Positions 11,663-23,630 of a stretch of 64,000 bases of DNA are shown here, piece by piece. The notes beneath the pieces were generated by a model. It did no database searches. It had not been told where the DNA came from and saw only the letters and a program-made list of their open reading frames with translations. The stretch lies in NCBI RefSeq assembly GCF_963169125.1, contig NC_084802.1, positions 23,405,107 through 23,469,106 of the forward strand. Direction: 5' to 3'. How positions within the stretch are numbered: the first letter of the stretch is position 1; each line of letters opens with the position of its first letter. Source of the stretch: Humulus lupulus (taxonomy: Eukaryota > Streptophyta > Magnoliopsida > Rosales > Cannabaceae). A program made the translations under genes and the position numbers.

Positions 11663-12189
11663 CTTGAAAAAGAACGAGCAAAAGATTCAGATACAAGAGA
11701 TAATTAATCAAAATAATGCAAATCCAAGAATAAGAACCCTACCCTCTGAGCTAGAAGAGGAATCTACTACGATCAGCTCGGGGTTATGAACTGGGCTAGG
11801 CATAACCTCTAACTCCTAGATTACCGAAGGTGGGGGAGAGTCTAGAATTATTACTTACTGAGTCCTAAGGGGTTTGGTTTCTCCCTTTTGGCTGGACTCA
11901 TCTATATATTGCCTAAAACCAGGGGCGTAAATACCCTGACACAAGGAAAGTCAAGTCCTACGGTTTGCCCATAGTCCTAAAAAATGGAGGACCTAAAATG
12001 GAGTGTTTTCAACCACAATGGTACCTCTGGGGTAGCTATGGCCATAGTGTACCACCAAATGATCAACACACTGAAGAAGTGTTTTTTTTAGGTCCACGTC
12101 AGTAAGATGGCGACTAACGAGCTAGTGGGGGTTGAAGCGAACTAGCCTAAAACTAGAAGCAGCCCGATCTAATTCTCTATATGGGTTAC

Positions 12190-12525
12190 CTTGGCCAGAG
12201 GGGCCAGCTGCTGCCCCGGACGCAGCTTGCTTTGGATCAGGACCCTGACTATCTTCAGGAGCTCGTCTTTTTTGTACCAGAAGTGCCACGTCTTCTTCTT
12301 CCTCGGTATCTTCAACGACGAGCGAGACTCCTTGAGGAGGAGGGAACTCGAGAATGACGGGAAGTGGACCTCAGGTCTTGAGAGCCAGCGTCTGGCCTTT
12401 GCTAATCAAGTTGTAGGCCACCATGATGGCATCGTTCACAACCTGACGGAAGTCTACTCCTTTGGAGGAAGACGAGACAGTGTCTCGTACTGACCCCCAA
12501 GGGTCTCAGACCGCTCTATCCTCGC
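12190..12525 (-). pseudogene. Antisense accessory ORF of element E, upstream exon
   Basis: On the minus strand the region encodes an acidic stretch (EDTEEEEDV-like) and a lysine/arginine block, ending at a CCAAG/GTAACC donor at 12189. The upstream acceptor is only approximate. A region at 11663-12189 between this and the next exon would be intron or decayed exon. Solo LTR B1 sits in the intron further upstream. Confidence 0.45.
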
Positions 12526-12567
12526 AAATATAGTTGCACAAGGAATAAACTCAGTTAGAATACTTAA

Positions 12568-14326
12568 TGTAACGCCCTGATTTCTCATAAATTATTGAGA
12601 GCATATCGTTGGATCATAAACATAAACATTGCACTTTTATTGAATGAAAATTTAAAATAAGTAAATGGATCCATGGTTTTACAAAAATAAAATAATTGTA
12701 TTTAACATACTAAAATGAGCAACATTAAATAAAACTTTAAAAGAAACATGCTTTAATAAAAATAGGCCCGCTTGATCTTCCTCAACTATATGGTCCCTAC
12801 GAGTACATCACGAAGCTCCTAGGTCTCACTCGCCACCGGCCTTTCTATCTTTAATTGCCTAAAAGAACAACATCATAAGGGGTGAGCTTCTAAGCCCAGT
12901 AAGGAAAATACAAACAAGAGTTAGTCATATAATCATATAATCAAACATATCATAAATTTCACAAACGTTATAACAAAACTTATTTGCACTAATCATACAA
13001 CATCATAAAACCCTAGGTCATATCATAGCCTAAGTCATAATTCTAAATCATAGTCTAAAATCATAGTTCATCATCATAAGTTATAGGTCATAAATTATAA
13101 TCATAACTATAGGTCATAGGTCATAATAACAAGTCATATATAATAAAAAGACAAGTGCTTATACATGGGTGGCAATTAAGCCCTGAACATAAGTCTATCA
13201 TACACTGGACATCAACTTAGATTCGTCATAAAATTTTGAGCATACCAGACATAAGTCCGTCATACATCATTGGACACCTTAGGTCCAAACACACTTACCC
13301 CTTTATTGTACCTAAAATGTTAAGTCATACAAAACATAAATTAGGTCATAAACTAAACTACTTAATTTTCCTTACCTTGAGTGTGGAGAGAAAAAGAAAG
13401 AGAAGAGATTGCTTGCTGTAGAAAACATCCAATCAACCTTAAATACAAAATAAGATATTTATATTAGAGCCTTATAATAAAACTATACTTTCAAGAATTT
13501 TCTTAACCTCATAAAGTCATACCTTCAACCTAGAACTAAAATGATGAAATCTCGAGTCTTCTCTCTAATGTCTATCTCTAACAACATCATTAAGAGTTTG
13601 GATAATTGGGTAGATTTTGGCTTGATGGAGTTCAATATTTCGGGTATAATAAGGTTTCGAAAGGCAATGGTGTTTAAGGCAAAATAAAGAAAATAGAAGA
13701 AAAAGATCTCGAGCATTATAAGGACTAGTGTTTCGGTTATGGCTATGTAGAGTGTTTCAGTTATGGCTATATAACTGGGTCAAAACTAGGTTTGAAGTTA
13801 CATCACCCTAAAATTACGAAAACTTCATTTACTTATCTAACTCTTACTTGAACCATCACACTACTATCTCTACTTAGTTATTTGACTACTTAAATTAAAT
13901 ATTATAAATCCCCATTTATCTAACTCTTCTTGACACATAGTCACTTAATTCAAATAGATCTAATCTTGCTTATCTTTAAAATTTAAAAAGAGTCAAATCC
14001 TTCATATTTTTGTGCCAAACCTAAGACTAAGCCATTTTGGTTTTCATTTTCATTATAATACTTGGACTTAGTTTAATGTCACGTGTTCACTTCTTAACCC
14101 ATCAAATAACATGTGCATTTAATACTTAATAAAACTATATACTAATTTAATCATATGCTAAAATAATTATAATTACCCAAACTATAATTATTTCTAAGTC
14201 ATAAAATCTTAACTTAAATAATTTAAACTTAAAGCAATCTTTATTCCACAACTCAAGTCATAACTAAATCTAACTTAAGATCACATATAAGGAGTTTATA
14301 AGAAAATAATAACCTTGGTTATTACA
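12568..14326 (+). mobile_element. Solo LTR B1 (family B, 1.76 kb)
   Basis: Starts TGTAACGCCCTGATTTCTC and ends GGTTATTACA, flanked by cttaa (12563-12567) and cttta (14327-14331), a target duplication with one later change. It has no coding content. It contains the family-B tcata-rich low-complexity block (13000-13140) and lies in the intron of the antisense ORF of element E. It is shorter than B2 and B3 and lacks their cgatatatcg motifs. Confidence 0.82.
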
Positions 14327-14386
14327 CTTTACAAAAAAAAGAAAGAGTGAAAGTGATAAGAGAATTCCTAAATCTAGAGGACTTAC

Positions 14387-14615
14387 GAGGGCAGTTGAAG
14401 TATCGGTGCTTGCAGTTCTTGAACCCATTTGACATAAAGAACAGGTCTTTATAGTCATTTGGGTGGCTGGGGAGGTCGATAACGGATGCTGAGTTGGGAA
14501 AGTGAGTGAGGTAGTAAAAGTCGTCACCTCACCCCTTCTGATCAGGACTGGCCTTGAGGTAGAAGAAATCCATAATATATGTCGAAGTGTGGACCTCCCA
14601 CTCATGCCTCAAAAA
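14387..14615 (-). pseudogene. Antisense accessory ORF of element E, early exon
   Basis: The minus-strand frame encodes MDFFYLKASPDQKG, a stop, then DDFYYLTHFPNSASVIDLPS and NDYKDLFFMSNGFKNCKHRY, ending at a CTC/GTAAGTCC donor (14386-14381). The tryptophan/aromatic-rich pattern resembles the N-terminal region of plant transposon-encoded accessory ORFs; I name it only by position and style. One internal stop is visible. Confidence 0.6.
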
Positions 14616-15486
14616 TAGATATTTTAACCCCGCCAAAAATCTATACAAATTTGGGGGGGAGTTGGAATGGAGCCCTTATTATTTCTATGAGCAGAGGAGC
14701 TCATGATTTTTTTCTTTGGGGGGCCATGATCTAGCTCGCCTGACGACAAAGCAGCCTATTAGTGGCAACCTAAGACAATTACTACCTACAGCGATAAAGG
14801 TATGGAGATCCGAGGGTTGGTTTATTTTGAGATTTAAAATTTACATGAACTAAAGATGTGTCCTAGCATCAACACGTGGTTCCACGCATGGTCATAGGCC
14901 ACGTGCTTTGAATTCGTGAAATACTGTGATACTTCAGGATTCGTGTGTCAGACTCGTCAGACCAACTACTTTTCTTTTGAAAGCAGTTTGATGCAAAACT
15001 GCTTAAGGAATCTTGACCCTTAAGCTACCCATAACCAAACCTAAAACCTCTCGGCTTCTACATCCAAACGGGTATTCTAATCGATTTACCAGTGACATTT
15101 TCTTTCTAAAACCCAGAAAATTTTCCCAGTTTTATGAATAACTTATTTCTAAACAAGCCTAGTCTTGTTCATTTAGCCTAAATTGAACCCTATTTAAACT
15201 CGGACATGACCATAACGTGAAACGATATTGAACAAAGAACATTTTTCGAAGTAAAAAACTCACTGAAAAATAAAGAAATGAAAGATTCAAACTAGATGAG
15301 GAAATACTTATAGTTTATACGTTCGTTCAAAGAGAATGTTGATACATCCACGGGAAGCTCCTTGAAAGCTTCTAAAAGTTTGAAGGGCGATGAAGGTTTT
15401 TTGGAAAAGTTTGAAAGAAAGAGGGAAATTTTGTTTCTGAAAGGAAAGTTTTTGAATGCAAAGGTGGTAAGGTTCAAGTCTGATCC

Positions 15487-15498
15487 CCCTATTTATAC
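15487..15498 (-). promoter_or_regulatory. Possible TATA box for the antisense ORF
   Basis: The minus strand reads CGTATAAATAGGG here, followed downstream by an open region (15477-15292) and the antisense exons. It sits about 270 bp inside the 3' LTR on the opposite strand, a sensible place for an accessory-ORF promoter. Motif evidence only. Confidence 0.4.
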
Positions 15499-15745
15499 GT
15501 AAACTTTGAGAATTAATTCAGATCATCTGATTGGGACAGCTCGAGATCCAAAGGCCAAGATTAAATGAGCTATACGGCGGCAAAAAGTTGGCAGGATAGT
15601 CATCACAGTCCTCGAAACTTAAACAGACTCCAATTACAGACGGCCACGCGTCCAACACTCAAGTAGTAGGCAGCCATGATTTTACATGGCAGAAACCTAA
15701 AAGCCCTACTGTGCATGTCAGAAAGTGATGACATCAAGCACGAGC

Positions 15746-15763
15746 AGGAGCTTGGGGGGAAAA
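15746..15763 (+). other. Polypurine tract of element E
   Basis: aggagcttggggggaaaa directly abuts the TG of the 3' LTR, the expected plus-strand priming site. Confidence 0.8.
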
Positions 15764-16519
15764 TGTTGTACTGTAAAAATTAGCACGAGTCTAGTCACCC
15801 AGCCAGGGGTACAGTTGGCAGAAGAATATATGAAAAAACAGCCAAGTGAAACCTCTGGTTAATGATGACATGAGCAGCACTAGATGAGACTTGGCAAAAC
15901 AATATTCAGGCTATTATCAGGCTGCCTCTTAGAATAACGGTTCAGTTCGAGACATATAGTGGCCAAATCCTTTTTGGGCGCTCTGAAGTTAACACGAACT
16001 AAGCTTCAGATAATCTTTGGCCACTAGCTTAATGAAGATAGTCAGCTCATGGAGACCTGGTCAGAACGCATACTTAAGGATCTCGAGAGACTTGGAGGCT
16101 CTTTATACGCTCAATAATGCCCAGGTTGTATTGCATATTTATCATTTATTATCCGAGATAGCAGGAGTATATTATATTCTGCTATCCAATCATATCCCAA
16201 TATAAATGGGAATAATTTATATTAAATGTATACCATATTTATTCACACGGTTACCCAAACCTGTCAATGAAATTCTACTATAAATATCAGGGATAATGGA
16301 CAGGGAAGGGGACGGCCTTTTTTTTATTACTAAAACTCTACATAAATTTTGAGAGAAAATCAATAACATTGTCTCATGGACTGGGTTGATTTTAACCACT
16401 GAACCACATAAATTGTGTGTGTACGAAAGGGCCCTTATAAGTTCATTACGGTTTACAAATAAGCACTAATATCCTTATTAGATTTTTAAATCTACTATTG
16501 GCGAAAAACCGCGTCAACT
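15764..16519 (+). repeat. 3' LTR of Tat element E
   Basis: Starts TGTTGTACTG and aligns along its length with 149-874, including the TATA block (near 16276) and the U5 stem-loop region. It retains about 30-40 bp lost from the 5' LTR. Followed by catcc, the target duplication. Confidence 0.9.
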
Positions 16520-17866
16520 CATCCGGTGTGAAAGATTACATAGGATGTGGTTTGATTAACTTGGTACAGTCTTCATTGAGGTGCAACTCTTATCGCATAC
16601 CCCAATTCTTCAAGTTTACTCATGCATTGGTGGTGTCTTTAGATTTCTCATTCATAAGAAAAGTAGCGAGTAAACTATCGCAAACATTTTTCTCCACATG
16701 CATAACATCTAAATTGTGCTTCAGTTCAAGTTCGGACTAGTAATCAAGTTCAAAGAAAATACTCTTTTTACTCCAATTAAGCTCTTTTGGTTCTCACTTT
16801 CTTTTCACACCTCCGAAACTAACATGTTTACCTAGCAAATGATCTAGAACATGTGCTAATTGTTGGAGTATGTCTTGACTGCTGAATTTTCTCGAGGACC
16901 GTCATTTTTCATATTTCTCATCAAACATGCGACTCTTCCTCCTCTTATGCGTAGAAGATAAGAATTTTCTATGACCAAGATAAGCTGTCTTCCGAATTAC
17001 TCGACATGAAGGAGTGTCTTTGTTGCGTGAAGGACATGCCATATATCATTGGCCACTCCAACCAGAAAAACTACTACAGGCAGAAAAATAATTGATAGTC
17101 CATAATAGTGTTGCACGCATTCTAAAATATTGTTCGTTGCGGCGTCTCTGGTTTGAACTCCTTCATCCCACAAATCCTTCAATTTGTCTACCACATGCCT
17201 CAAAAAGGCATCCATGTCATTCCCAGGTGATTGATAGTCCATAATAGTGTTGCACGCATTCTAAAACATTGTTCGTTGCGGCGTATCTAGTTTGAACTCC
17301 TTCATCCCACAACTCCTTCAATTCGTCTACCACATGCCTCAAAAAGGCATCCATGTCATTCCCAGGTGATCTTGGATTGAGAATCAATAAGGTCAGCATG
17401 AATGATGACTCTTTCATGCACAACCAATGAGGCATATTGTATGTGCAGAATATTACTTGCCACATGCTGTAAGATAGAGTCATGTTACCAAATGGATTAA
17501 AACCATCAGCAGCCAAACCTCAATCGAACGTTTTTGGATACTTTGGAAAAATCTGTATATCTGGAATCAAATTGCTTCCAAGCACCCCCATTAATAAGAT
17601 GGTGCATTTTACCATCTTCTTTTGATCGTCCCATACTATGACAAGTCATATCCTTTGTTGTATGCCTTGAACCATAAAGACTCGTTAGCCTAGGAGTCAA
17701 AGGGAAGTACTGCAACACTTTCTGTGCAACTTTTTTCCTCTTTGTGTCTTTGTCAACCCATCTGCTCTCACCGCATATAGGATAATTCTGGTTTTCGGAA
17801 TTCTCCTTCCAGAACAAACAACAGTCGTACTTGCAAGCAAGAATTGATTGATAACCTAACCCTAAC
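16520..17866 (-). pseudogene. TNP2-type CACTA transposase, upstream part, decayed
   Basis: Reading leftwards on the minus strand, recognisable TNP2 blocks occur in family order: LGLGYQSILACKYDCCLFWK near 17866-17800, then VAQKVLQYFPLTPRL, DGFNPFGN, SYSMWQVI and MKESSFMLTLLI, then PGNDMDAFLRHVVDELKELW at 17217-17516. Further on come a GHR-like FLSSTHKRRKSR stretch and LDVMHVEKNVCDSLLATFLM with ELHLNEDCTKLIKPH near 16530-16740. TNP2 carries out cut-and-paste transposition by binding CACTA ends. Several frames are needed to follow it, stops are present, and a 139-bp tandem duplication breaks the frame. The retrotransposon then separates it from the block at 1-148. Not functional here. Confidence 0.85.
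17092..17369. repeat. 139-bp tandem duplication inside the TNP2 pseudogene
   Basis: 17092-17230 and 17231-17369 are adjacent direct copies, both starting ttgatagtccataatagtg and ending cattcccaggtga, with only a few differences. The unit is not a multiple of three, so it shifts the transposase frame. The same protein segment (PGNDMDAFLRHVVD) is encoded twice. Confidence 0.9.
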
Positions 17867-17869
17867 TTC

Positions 17870-19330
17870 CAAAACTACCTTTATTTGGTAATAATTTATT
17901 TGTCACCAAAGCACTAATTATTTTAAGTAAATTATGAAATCTTTTGAATAAATTATTAAATTTTATGAATATATATTATCAAATTTTATGAAAATATATA
18001 TTATTGTTAGTTATGAATATATTATAAAGTTTCATTATATAAACAAATATTGAAGTAAAATTACTATTATGTTATTTAATAATTATCAAATTATTATTAT
18101 TATTATAATTTTCACTTTTTATTTTTTTTAAAATAACAATAAAGTTTTATTATTTTAATTTTAACTTAATTTTAAAAGTAAAATTAACTTAATTACCTAT
18201 TTTATCAACATATATTATCAAATTTTATTAATTTACCATTAAAGATTATTATTTTAATTTCTATTATTTTATGAACAAATATTAATAAAGTTTATACTTG
18301 TAAAATTATTATTTTAATTTACACTTTATAATTTTTTAATTAATTACTTCGAAATTTATTAATTAAAAATTTTAATCACACTAATTTTAAAACTACTTTG
18401 TAATACGTAGTTTTTCAAATTTTGCTGAAATTTTGGCAGCATAACAGTTGTAATCTAGCCTATCCCAAAATTTAAAACATGCATAAAAACATATAAACCA
18501 GTCCGAGAACATACATCAAATTTAATACAATCATTTAAATTCACAAATAAATAACAAAAACATATTATAAACATATTCCCAAATCAACAGATTATTTATC
18601 TAACCTAACATAAATATAATTAAAAAATATATAAAATAAACATCTAATATGGATTTATCTAACTTATAGCATAGAATACACTATACAATAAAATATCACC
18701 TAACTTAATATTTTTTATAACCTAATATTTAATTTTATTACAATAAAAAATTAAAAAAAACTATGAAACTTTTTTATGTCAAATTAAGTTTTTTATTATC
18801 AAAATTAAACTAAATTAGCATATACATTAATTTATGAAGAAAAAATTCATCAAAATAAACAATCATCATTTTCTTTTTTTTAAAAAAACCTATACACATA
18901 AACACATTTCACATTAATTTATATACACATACATATATAAAAAATAAACATATACATATATAACCCCAAAAAAGGTAAAGTAAAGATAAATAAAAATGCA
19001 TATATACCCCTATTAATGCTCCAACTCTCTCTAAATGCAAATCTGAAATTAAAAATGAACACTAACCATATTAATCAATTAGATAATTACCAAACAAATG
19101 CATCAATTACCAAAACATAAAATCAATACCCAATAGGAAGAGGATGATCCAACCAACGTAGAGGCACCACACTCACAATCCTTGCACAATCTGAAAAACT
19201 AAAAAAAGAACTATCACAAAAATTAAAAAAAAAATATATTGACAAAAATACATTTTAATGAAAAAAATACAAAATAATGAGTGATAAATACACATACTTG
19301 AAGAAATGGGGCCAAAAATTGGCCGAAAAA
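17870..19330. other. AT-rich non-coding part of CACTA-1
   Basis: About 1.45 kb of very AT-rich DNA between the TNP2 coding remains and the subterminal repeats. No convincing ORF. The piece near 18420-18500 (ggcagcataacagttg) has a close relative in CACTA-2 near 35850-35870 (ggcagcataacaattg), so it is probably shared CACTA untranslated or intronic sequence. Confidence 0.6.
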
Positions 19331-19429
19331 TTCGCCTATAAGGGCGCTGGGCGGCGTAGATAGCTAAAACCGTCTCTGAAACTATCAGTTTCTGAGAAAA
19401 TGGGTAAAGAAAGGGGCTCAGACTGGGGT

Positions 19430-19903
19430 TAATGACGATGGACTCTATAGTGACGACATCTTGTCGCTATAGGTCTAACCCAGAATCGTCACTGGAGACA
19501 GAACGTGTCTTTTAATTTAACATAATGTGACGACATGTCGTCGATACAGATAAGGGAATAGTACACGAGTCGTTTCGTTTACTACGTGTGCAGTCTATAG
19601 CGACGACTATAGGCAATGAAATTTTGACAGATTTTTTGGCCGTCAACTTTCCCTCTGTTTTTTTTTTGGGAACCTATAGAGACAACATGTAGAGTCATTT
19701 CCTGCCTCGTATTGCCTCTAAATTCTAGGAACCCTTCAGCAACGACATGTCGTCGCTGTAGGATTCCTAGAATTTGGAGGGACTGGTCATGTGTTGTTCA
19801 CAACCCTTCAGCAACGACTTATTGTGTAATTCGACTACATACAACGATGACTTTAGCGTCTTCGCAATAGAGGTCATCGTTGTAGAGTCATTTTCTTGTA
19901 GTG
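19430..19903. repeat. CACTA-1 subterminal repeats and terminal inverted repeat
   Basis: Several direct and inverted copies of a gacgacatgtcgtcgcta-like motif occur here (near 19450-19475, 19525-19545 and 19740-19760), ending in the terminal repeat at 19903. Subterminal arrays of this kind are the binding sites of the CACTA-encoded DNA-binding protein in studied elements; that role is assumed here by family analogy. Confidence 0.75.
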
Positions 19904-21260
19904 AAGCTCAGACTCCCTTATATGTTCGGGAAGATAATCAAATTTTGCACCTTTATTTTTCTTCCAGAACATGTAGAAGCAAGTGAAGGTTGCACCTTGA
20001 AACCTCTCTAGGTTGCTCGCATTGATCTCCTTGAGTTGTTTCAACTTGTCCTCTAGTTCGTTGGCCTCCTTCTGACTCACGACCAAGTCATCTTGAAGCT
20101 TGACCGCCTTATCATGGTTAGCCTTGGGTGCAACCTTGCATTTTATTGTAAAGTTATGGCTTTGTCCAAATCCTCCTTGGTCTTTTTTAGCTCCTCATTG
20201 AGGGCCTTGATTTGGTCCTTTGTTGCTTTTCTCTCCTTGGAAAATTTGGAGATGTCTTCTTCAACACAGTGCCACCTGTTATTCATAGTTAGGAGGTCTG
20301 CGAGCAATGTAAAAATTAAAGTAATTAGCGAAAGAAAAAATAATAGTACTAACCAAAAAAAACAAAAAAGTTAGAAAAAAGACTTATGTCAAGCATCTCA
20401 TTGGAACCGCGACCAATAACCTGGTCAGTTTTCAACAAAGGAAGAGAGGCAAAAGCCTTACTGAGTCGATGCTTGGCCACTTTTTTCAAATTTTCTATTG
20501 TGGAGCCGGAAGCATTGGTCATCATCTCGTTTATAGAAGGATCTCCCACCTGCTCGGTGGAAGATTCAGGCTGAGGAGAGGGAGGAGGAGTAGTGGTCTT
20601 TGAAGGAAGAGGAGACTCCGTTGGTCGAGACTTCTTACTCGAAGGTGCCCTGCTAGTACCTCCGGCTTCTTTCTTGCTCGATTTTCTTGAGCTAGCGGTT
20701 TTGCCTCCTGAAGCGTAGATGTCAAACGTGTTGTTGGCCTGCATGACTGAAAAATGGGCGAACAGATTAGTTAAAGTGTCCACAAGAATTCATGAAGATC
20801 AACAAGGAAAAAATCTAAGTATTATACCCGAACTACAGTTATTGGTCGCTACGTTATCTACGTTACTATTGCTACATACATTATCCTCACCTAAGAAATT
20901 TGAATTAAAGCTACTGGTCGAAAAAATAAAGTTGTCATTCCTATTGAACAAACTATTAGGAATGGGCAACATATTTAAAGGAATTGAGAAATCCATACAA
21001 TATTTGTCCTCGGACGAGTCATTTACCCGACCAAGGTGCTCGAGTAGTTTTTGTTTCCCCTTCTTGTGGGAAGAAGGAATAGGTTCTGGTCGGGGATTGG
21101 AGCTTGGTTCCCTGATAGTGACCCTCGTTGGTCGACGTCTGGGTGGTTGGGAGACATCTTGTGGCTGGTTGGAAGAAATTTGCTCCTCAGTGCAGGAGTT
21201 ATACGAAGTAGCAGGAAAAGAAGTTGGTCAAAAGACATGCGACCAGAGCTGCTCGATGGA
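19904..21260 (-). pseudogene. Antisense accessory ORF remains of a second, older Tat element
   Basis: Minus-strand exons resemble the antisense ORF of element E in layout. 20783-20390 encodes a serine/proline-rich linker (PTESPLPSKTTTPPPSPQ) and a block ending SNEMLDISL before a possible intron. A coiled-coil exon follows (20300-19904: VSQKEANELEDKLKQLKEIN, then FYMFWKKNKGAKFDYLPEHI). It is cut at 19904 by the CACTA-1 terminus, so its end lies left of the window. Further pieces at 20996-20799 and 21238-21023 belong to upstream exons. Stops are present. Function unknown. Confidence 0.6.
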
Positions 21261-21429
21261 ACACTGTTAAAGCTAAAAAAAATTAGTTAGAAGTATAGAT
21301 ATTTGTGTGGTATCTGTTATTTTGAATGTAAAGTATATTGTTTACATATTATTTTATTATTACTTGTTGCACATCTTATGCATGGCCCATCTTTGTACGT
21401 CCTTTAGCTTGCGAAACTTGGTTGACTCT

Positions 21430-23444
21430 TGTAATGCCCTAATTTCTCATAAATTATCAAAAACACAGCGTTGGGTCATAATCATAAATATTGCTCTTTT
21501 ATTGAATAAAAACTTGAAAATAAATACATGGATCCTTGGTTTTACAAAAATAAAATAATTGTCTTTAACATAAAAATGACAACATTTAAATAAAAATCTA
21601 AAATAAACATGCTTTAATAAAAATTGGCCCGCTTGATCTTCCTCGGCTATATGGTCCCCGCGAGTACATCACGAAGCTCTTAGGTCCCACTTGCCACCGG
21701 CCTTTCTATCATCAATTTTCTACACAACAACATCATAATGAGTGAGCTTCTAAGCCCAGTAAGGAAAATACAAACAAAAATTAGTCATATAATCATATAA
21801 TCAAACATATCATAAATTAAACAAAAGTCATACCAAAACATATTAATACTAATCATACAACAATAAACCCTAGGTCATATCATAACCTAAATCAGATCAT
21901 AAATCATAATCTAAGTCATAGCCATAAATCATAAGTCATAGATCATACATCATAGGTCATAAGTCATATGTCATAATCATAACTATAGGTCACAGGTCAT
22001 AATAACAAGTCAGATATAATAAAAAGATAAGTGTTTATACAGGGGTGGCAATTAAGCCCCAGACATAAGTCTGTCATACACTGGACATCACTTAGGTCTG
22101 TCATAAAGTTTTTCGCAACCGAGCCTACCGGACATAAGTCCGTCATACATCATTGGACACCTTAGGTCCAGACACACTTACCCCTTTATTGTACTTGAAA
22201 TGTTAGGTCATACAAAACACAAACTAAATCATAAACTAAACTACCTAATTTTCCTTACCAAAAATCGGAATATTTGAGACAAGAGCAAGATTGAAATTCC
22301 TAGAACCAAACATAAAGAAACCAAAATTTTCCTAAAGAAAATAAGATGAAGAGAAGATCAAAACCATCAGGATAAGAACTTACCGAAAACTTTATGTTCC
22401 AAAGAAATTGAACACCTAACCAAAAGTCATTATCCCAAGTTAGGATTTGAAGAAAAATGAAAGAATAATAGAAACTATAGTGAACTAAACCTGAAGATAA
22501 AGAATACCTTGGATAACTTAAAACCTCGATCTATACCTCAAACACCGAAACCACACAAAAGCTTACTTCCCAGGTGTTTAGAAAAGCTTTAGATTTGAAA
22601 GCTTTAACCCCAAAACCCTAGTGCTTCTCTCTAGAATGAACTTAGAAGCTTGGAGGCTCTGAACTGTGCTTGAATGATGAATATAATGGCTCAGTGAAGG
22701 GTCCTATTTATAGATTTCAAGGAGTGAAACCAACTCTTTTTAAAATGAATAAATAAATGATTAAAAATTGAATAAATTTGAATTATCTATTCAACAGATG
22801 CCCAGAACTCGGTCAAAAACATTCAGGAACGAGTCAAAGTTGTTGAGGGTTGTTTCTAGTTCAGAATTCTACGAAAAATTCAAAAATGACTACTGGAGTC
22901 GATATATCGCCTAGGGTAGGCGATATATCACCCCTACCTATGCCCCGAGGGTCCATGGTTTCGTTCGTGCGAAGTCGACGTGTTTTTTCGTATCAATCAT
23001 AGGCGACATATCGGCCCCTATAGCCATGATATATCGGCATACGCTAATATTTCAAACACGTTTTTGCACTTTCAGCATACTTGAATTTGTTTAAACCACT
23101 TTGACTGAGTAAAACGTGATCCTAATAGATGAGATAAGGTTCTAGACCTTCTAGATCCATCCTTTAATAAATTTATTCATCTAAAATCCTAAATTCCTTA
23201 ACAAACATACATGTGACAAGTGTCAGGTTCTTAATTATTCTATCCAAACCTTAGGTTATAATAAATAATATTTCTAGGACCAACTATATTAATCAAACCT
23301 TATGTTAAAATTAATATTTCTAAACCATATGTTAAACTTATCAAATCCATAACTATTTCTACGAGTTTCCAACTAAATCTCGGCTTTGACCAATATCCAC
23401 GAATACTAAAATTCTACAGCTAAGTAAAATTCTGAGGTGCTACA
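21430..23444 (+). mobile_element. Solo LTR B2 (family B, 2.0 kb)
   Basis: Bounded by TGTAATGCCCTAATTTCTC and GAGGTGCTACA, flanked on both sides by actct (21425-21429 and 23445-23449). No ORFs. Contains the tcata-rich block (21860-22020), a duplicated gtccgtcatacatcattgg-type stretch, and four cgatatatcg-like palindromic motifs at 22899-23040. Same family as B1 and B3. Confidence 0.9.
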
Positions 23445-23469
23445 ACTCTAGTCATCTAATTGTAGGTTT

Positions 23470-23630
23470 TGGGAATTTACATAAATAAGAGTACTAAGTG
23501 GATGTATGTCATTACCGATCAGCGGGGTCGAACCACTGTAAATCTGTGTGTCATTTATTATTCTTAAGTTTAGTTCTTACTTTATATCATTTAGTTTACT
23601 CAGTGTCGTTGGCCAATTCGTGGGTCAACA
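23470..23630 (+). mobile_element. LTR 3'-end remnant, Tat-like (related to family C)
   Basis: Shares the U5 pattern of family C LTRs: a stem AGTGG (23497-23501) with CCACT (23533-23537), an inner CCG/CGG pair, and a terminal GTTGGC (23608-23613) with GTCAAC (23624-23629) before a final a. It could be the 3' LTR end of the older Tat element at 19904-21260, displaced by B2. Its 5' end was not found. Confidence 0.45.

Larger units (their letters stand above)
149..16519 (+). mobile_element. Complete but dead Ty3/Tat-clade LTR retrotransposon (family E) with two nested solo LTRs
   Basis: Two related LTRs (149-874 and 15764-16519) are flanked by catcc at 144-148 and 16520-16524, a 5-bp target duplication. 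Inside come a TGG-type primer site, gag, protease, RT, RNase H, a second archaeal-type RNase H, integrase, tandem repeats, a multi-exon antisense accessory ORF and a polypurine tract. Two RNase H domains plus an antisense accessory ORF near the 3' end are hallmarks of the Tat/Ogre/Retand clade. Nested solo LTRs at 8219-10817 and 12568-14326 account for about 4.4 kb of the 16.4-kb span. All ORFs carry stops, so the element is not autonomous now. It is inserted into the TNP2 gene of CACTA-1. Confidence 0.92.
1..19903 (-). mobile_element. CACTA-1, EnSpm-type DNA transposon, left part outside the window
   Basis: The right end at 19903 reads, on the minus strand, CACTACAAGAAAATGACTC, the canonical CACTA terminal inverted repeat. 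Inward lie subterminal copies of a motif close to acgacatgtcgtcg (19440-19900). TNP2 transposase coding remains lie on the minus strand at 16520-17866 and continue at 148-1 after a retrotransposon insertion (149-16519). The other terminus and the rest of the transposase are left of position 1, so the 3-bp TSD cannot be tested; the right flank is aag. The element cut an antisense ORF of an older Tat retrotransposon at 19904. Family and right boundary are secure; total length is unknown. Confidence 0.88.
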
